From positions 9,486,001 through 9,550,000 of the forward strand of contig CAJFCV020000001.1 in assembly GCA_904066235.2 (NCBI GenBank): DNA of 64,000 nt, read 5' to 3'. The notes under the pieces are model-generated. The model saw only the letters and a program-made list of their open reading frames with translations, was not told where the DNA came from and ran no database searches. Shown in pieces: positions 61,280-64,000 of this stretch. The position numbers were made by a program, and so were the translations under genes. The number at the start of each line of letters is the position of its first letter. The first letter of the stretch is position 1. The stretch is from Bursaphelenchus xylophilus (Eukaryota; Nematoda; Chromadorea; Rhabditida; Aphelenchoididae).

Positions 61280-61527
61280 TATTAGCATTCGTGTTTCGAC
61301 GTTTTCTTTATTTATTTTTTATTTTCCAGGCATTTTCGATCACCAAGACCCGTTATTTCACCCCATTTGGAAGGATTCACCGCCAAATGTATGAAAAAAA
61401 CATAAAAAAAAGTAAAAAAGCCAAGAAAATTAAAAAAAGAAAAGAATAATGGCTAAAAAAATAAAGAAGGCTAAAAAAGAAAATAAAAAAAATAATGAGA
61501 ATTATGAAAAAGCCAAAAAAATCTTAC

Positions 61528-61974
61528 AGGGGAAGTACCCCAAGTGCGACGCTCAGATTTTGATGAAACTTGGCACAAATTTAGAATAATTTTTGAAAGA
61601 TATATGCGAGAATCCTGGCTCGCGCTTTGCAGAAACAACCGAGATTTTTAGATCGAAAGTCGGCGAAAATTTAAGACTTTTTGCCTAATTTCGGCACGAA
61701 AAGTTTCATGCCTATTTCTACCGTAAAGGATAATGTTTCTATAAAAAATCAAATTTTTCCGCACGAAACTGCCAAAGTTATGGCCAAAAAGCGTTTTTCT
61801 CTTTGACCGCACTCCGAGTTTCGCGTGCTCTCTCGGCGGCATAAATCGTTCGATATCTCGGCGGCGCCTGCAAAGCGCGAGCTAATACTTTCAGGAATTG
61901 ATATTTAGTCCATACCCGACGTGTGTGCAAAATTTAAAGAAAATCTGAGCGTCGCACTTGGGGTACTTCCCTTG
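61528..61974. mobile_element. 447-bp MITE with TTA target duplication (copy 1)
   Basis: Inverted ends start CAGGGGAAGTACCCCAAGTG and CAAGGGAAGTACCCCAAGTG. Flanks are TTA on both sides. A second copy lies in reverse orientation at 62513-62957. Confidence 0.85.
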
Positions 61975-62091
61975 TTAATTAATTTAAAAAAAAAGAACGT
62001 AAGAAAAAAGGCTAGAAAATAAAAAAAAGAAAAGAGGAAAAGCCTAAAAAAATAAAAAGAGAGTAAAACAAAGCTCCAACAACTCCATCTT

Positions 62092-62160
62092 CACCTTTCT
62101 CTCTCTCTCTACTCCCACCACCTCCCTCCCCCTCCCCCTCTCCCTTTCCCCCCTTCCCCC
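62092..62160 (+). repeat. Pyrimidine-rich low-complexity tract
   Basis: A run of CT and CCCT repeats between the two copies of the TTA-type MITE. No further feature. Confidence 0.75.
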
Positions 62161-62512
62161 AATCATCAGAGGCTTCTTTGATGATTAAAGTAAGCTTTTT
62201 TATCACTTTTGTAGTATTTTGTTCTTCCTTATGAGTTCGGATGCTGCACATTCTATTTTTAATATCTTTATTTTCATGAAATCCGTCGAAAATCTGACAT
62301 TTGGTGCCTGGCGAAGACAAAGAAATCAATGTTATCTGGGAGAACATCCTCGAATGGAAGAATCAGGTCAGTTGGGAGGAATAAATGTGGAGAACCGAGT
62401 TGTAGAGGGGATACTAGGAGCTGTTTAATGGAGAAAGAGTTTGGTTTTGTGAAAGGCCCGCCATTACGACATATTTTTTGAAATGTTGCGGTAGGGATGA
62501 CTATTTTCCCTG

Positions 62513-62957
62513 CAAGTGAAGTACCCCAAATGCGACGCCCAGATTTTCTTTAGATTTTGCACGCATGTCGGGCATGAACTAAATATCAATTCCTGAAAGT
62601 TTTAGCTCGCTCTTTGCAAACGCCGCCGAAATATTGAACGATTTTTGCCGCCTAGAGAACATGCTAAACGTGGCGAGCGGTTAGAGAGAAACCCGCTTTT
62701 TGACCATAGATTTAGCAGTTTCGTGCCGAAAAATTTGATTTTTTTGTGGAAAAAGCTACCCTTTACGGCAGAAATTGACATGAAACTTTTCGTGCCGAAA
62801 TTCGGCAAAAGGTCCTAAATTTTCCCCAACTTTCCATCTAAAAATCTCAGCTGTTTCTGCAAAGCTAGGATTCTCGTATATATTTTACAAAAAATTATTC
62901 TAAACCTGTGCCAAGTTTCATCAAAATCTGAGCGTCGCACGTGGGGTACTTCCCCTG
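62513..62957. mobile_element. 445-bp MITE of the same family, opposite orientation (copy 2)
   Basis: Left end CAAGTGAAGTACCCC and right end GGGGTACTTCCCCTG. The right flank is TTA; the left flank is not, so that side has changed since insertion. The interior matches the reverse complement of copy 1, with divergence. Confidence 0.78.
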
Positions 62958-64000
62958 TTAATCCTTTTTTTTCGGGTTAAAAAATGGATAAGGCTGCGTT
63001 AGGCTGAATTTTTTTGCTGATTTACATTGTTTTTTAAAAGTTTTTCGCTTCTTAATACATTGTTCTTTCAGAAAGATCTTCATCCTTCATGTTTGCATTG
63101 TGGTCGACCCGGAAGCTGGAGTGATCGGAAACGAAGAACAAGTCACTCTGCCGAAACCTGCCTTCCGTGGAAGTCGGCTTGTTTGAGTATGTACAGTACA
63201 ATTTGCTTGGGGGTAAGTGAAGCTTCGTTAATAGAGGGTGACTTTGGTTGATCTATAGGCTGGGAATCCGTTTTAATGTGGGTTTTTGAAAGATGTGGAT
63301 TGCCAAATTCGTCGTCATGACGGATTTTCTAGCCCTCTGGTGTAATATTTTTTTGTTTTGAGGTTAAAAGTTGATGAAGACACTTTTTGCTCCATGAATT
63401 ATCTAATTTAGTGGTAAAGGACTTGCTTATGAAAGATTTGTAGGGGCTTTATGTTTTTGATGAGATTGTTAAACTCCGTTTTCAAATTTTTGAAGTAAAA
63501 CATTGCTTCCAGGTTACCCAAAGTTTGTATATGAATGACAATCGGTATAAGATTGAAGAAATTTGAGTATGGAGCAGTGGATATCAAGAACAAAGTCATC
63601 ATCGTTTAGTCTGCACAATGCAAGAAAATTAAAAAGTAAGTGGGTTATCGGTTATTAAACCGATCTGAAATTCCGTAGGTGGATTACAGGGGAAATCAGT
63701 CAAATAAATTATAATTGAATTATGGGATCGTGGCAGTTTTTGACCCACTTATTTTGTCTATGACATCAGATGTCTTTTGGTTTGACGTTTTGGTCTCTAA
63801 TGTGAAATCAGGGGGATAAAGTAAATTCAAATGCGATAAAAGTATATGACTACTATTTTTGGGGGAATTTTAGTCACTATGATTACAATTTTTCGAGATC
63901 CCTGTATTACTTATGAGATTGTTGGACTTATTTTTGATTTTTTAGCCTGCTAATCTCCATTTTCTTACAGATTCCTTCAAGTCCCATTAAACCTGTCCAG
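62958..64000. other. Right end of the window
   Basis: About 1 kb of AT-rich sequence. A T-rich acceptor at about 63070 precedes a short coding-like block (LHPSCLHCGRPGSWSDRKRR) ending at 63210 with a GTAAGT donor, so part of a gene may be present. No family was recognised. Confidence 0.35.

Larger units (their letters stand above)
58583..61400 (+). repeat. Duplicated exon-like modules
   Basis: Module X at 58583-58775 recurs at 60768-60978: both contain GTAAGTT, a T-rich acceptor before T-A-T-T-T-T-T-G-G, and the phrase AAGCAGCCAGCAGAA. Module Y at 60331-60490 recurs at 61003-61395: both contain CATTCGTGTTTCGACG and a later CATTTGGAAG. The copies differ by about one base in ten. No long open frame survives. 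Confidence 0.65.

Noticed and set aside
62012..62347. Gly/Glu-rich 111-codon ORF
   Set aside because: It arises from the pyrimidine-rich low-complexity tract on the opposite strand.

Overview
The window is nematode nuclear DNA. The evidence is short introns (often 35-80 nt) ending in T-rich CAG, splice acceptors placed directly upstream of start codons as expected for spliced-leader trans-splicing, nematode-type families (a C. elegans-like nuclear receptor, a lin-28 orthologue, Srh-class chemoreceptors) and an AT-rich background. The genus cannot be fixed from sequence alone.

Layout. 1-7.6 kb, minus strand: the 5' part of a lin-28 orthologue (cut by the window edge), a 615-aa nuclear hormone receptor and a 565-aa SLC17-like transporter. 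7.6-12.5 kb: intergenic, with a foldback element carrying a tRNA-like module. 12.5-15.2 kb, minus: a trypsin-like protease and a Cys-rich secreted protein. 15.5-18.3 kb: two hAT-type elements with perfect 8-bp target duplications, the larger a 2.6-kb palindrome. 18.4-32.3 kb is the housekeeping core: a UBE2G2-type E2 enzyme with a C-terminal membrane anchor (-), PIG-V mannosyltransferase (+), glucose-6-phosphate isomerase (+) and an AC9/ACY-1-type adenylyl cyclase (-). For these genes I joined exons by hand; every coding sum is a multiple of three and every junction keeps phase.

32.3-37.1 kb is intergenic. 37.1-38.9 kb holds one broken and one intact gene of unknown family. 39.2-49.3 kb is an Srh chemoreceptor cluster (one intact gene on minus, one near-intact on plus, at least three broken copies), interrupted by three palindromic elements and a broken FAAH-like amidase. 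49.3-64 kb is mostly decayed, repeat-rich DNA. It contains a GC-rich coiled-coil gene, a three-copy repeat that reads both as a protein repeat and as a nested RNA hairpin, duplicated exon-like blocks, A-rich tracts and several MITEs.

The most notable observations are the tail-anchored UBE2G2, the hairpin/protein repeat at 56.55-56.93 kb, a group of foldback elements with 3-bp target duplications of which two carry RNA polymerase III-type boxes, and a 21-nt intron-like gap shared by two Srh copies.
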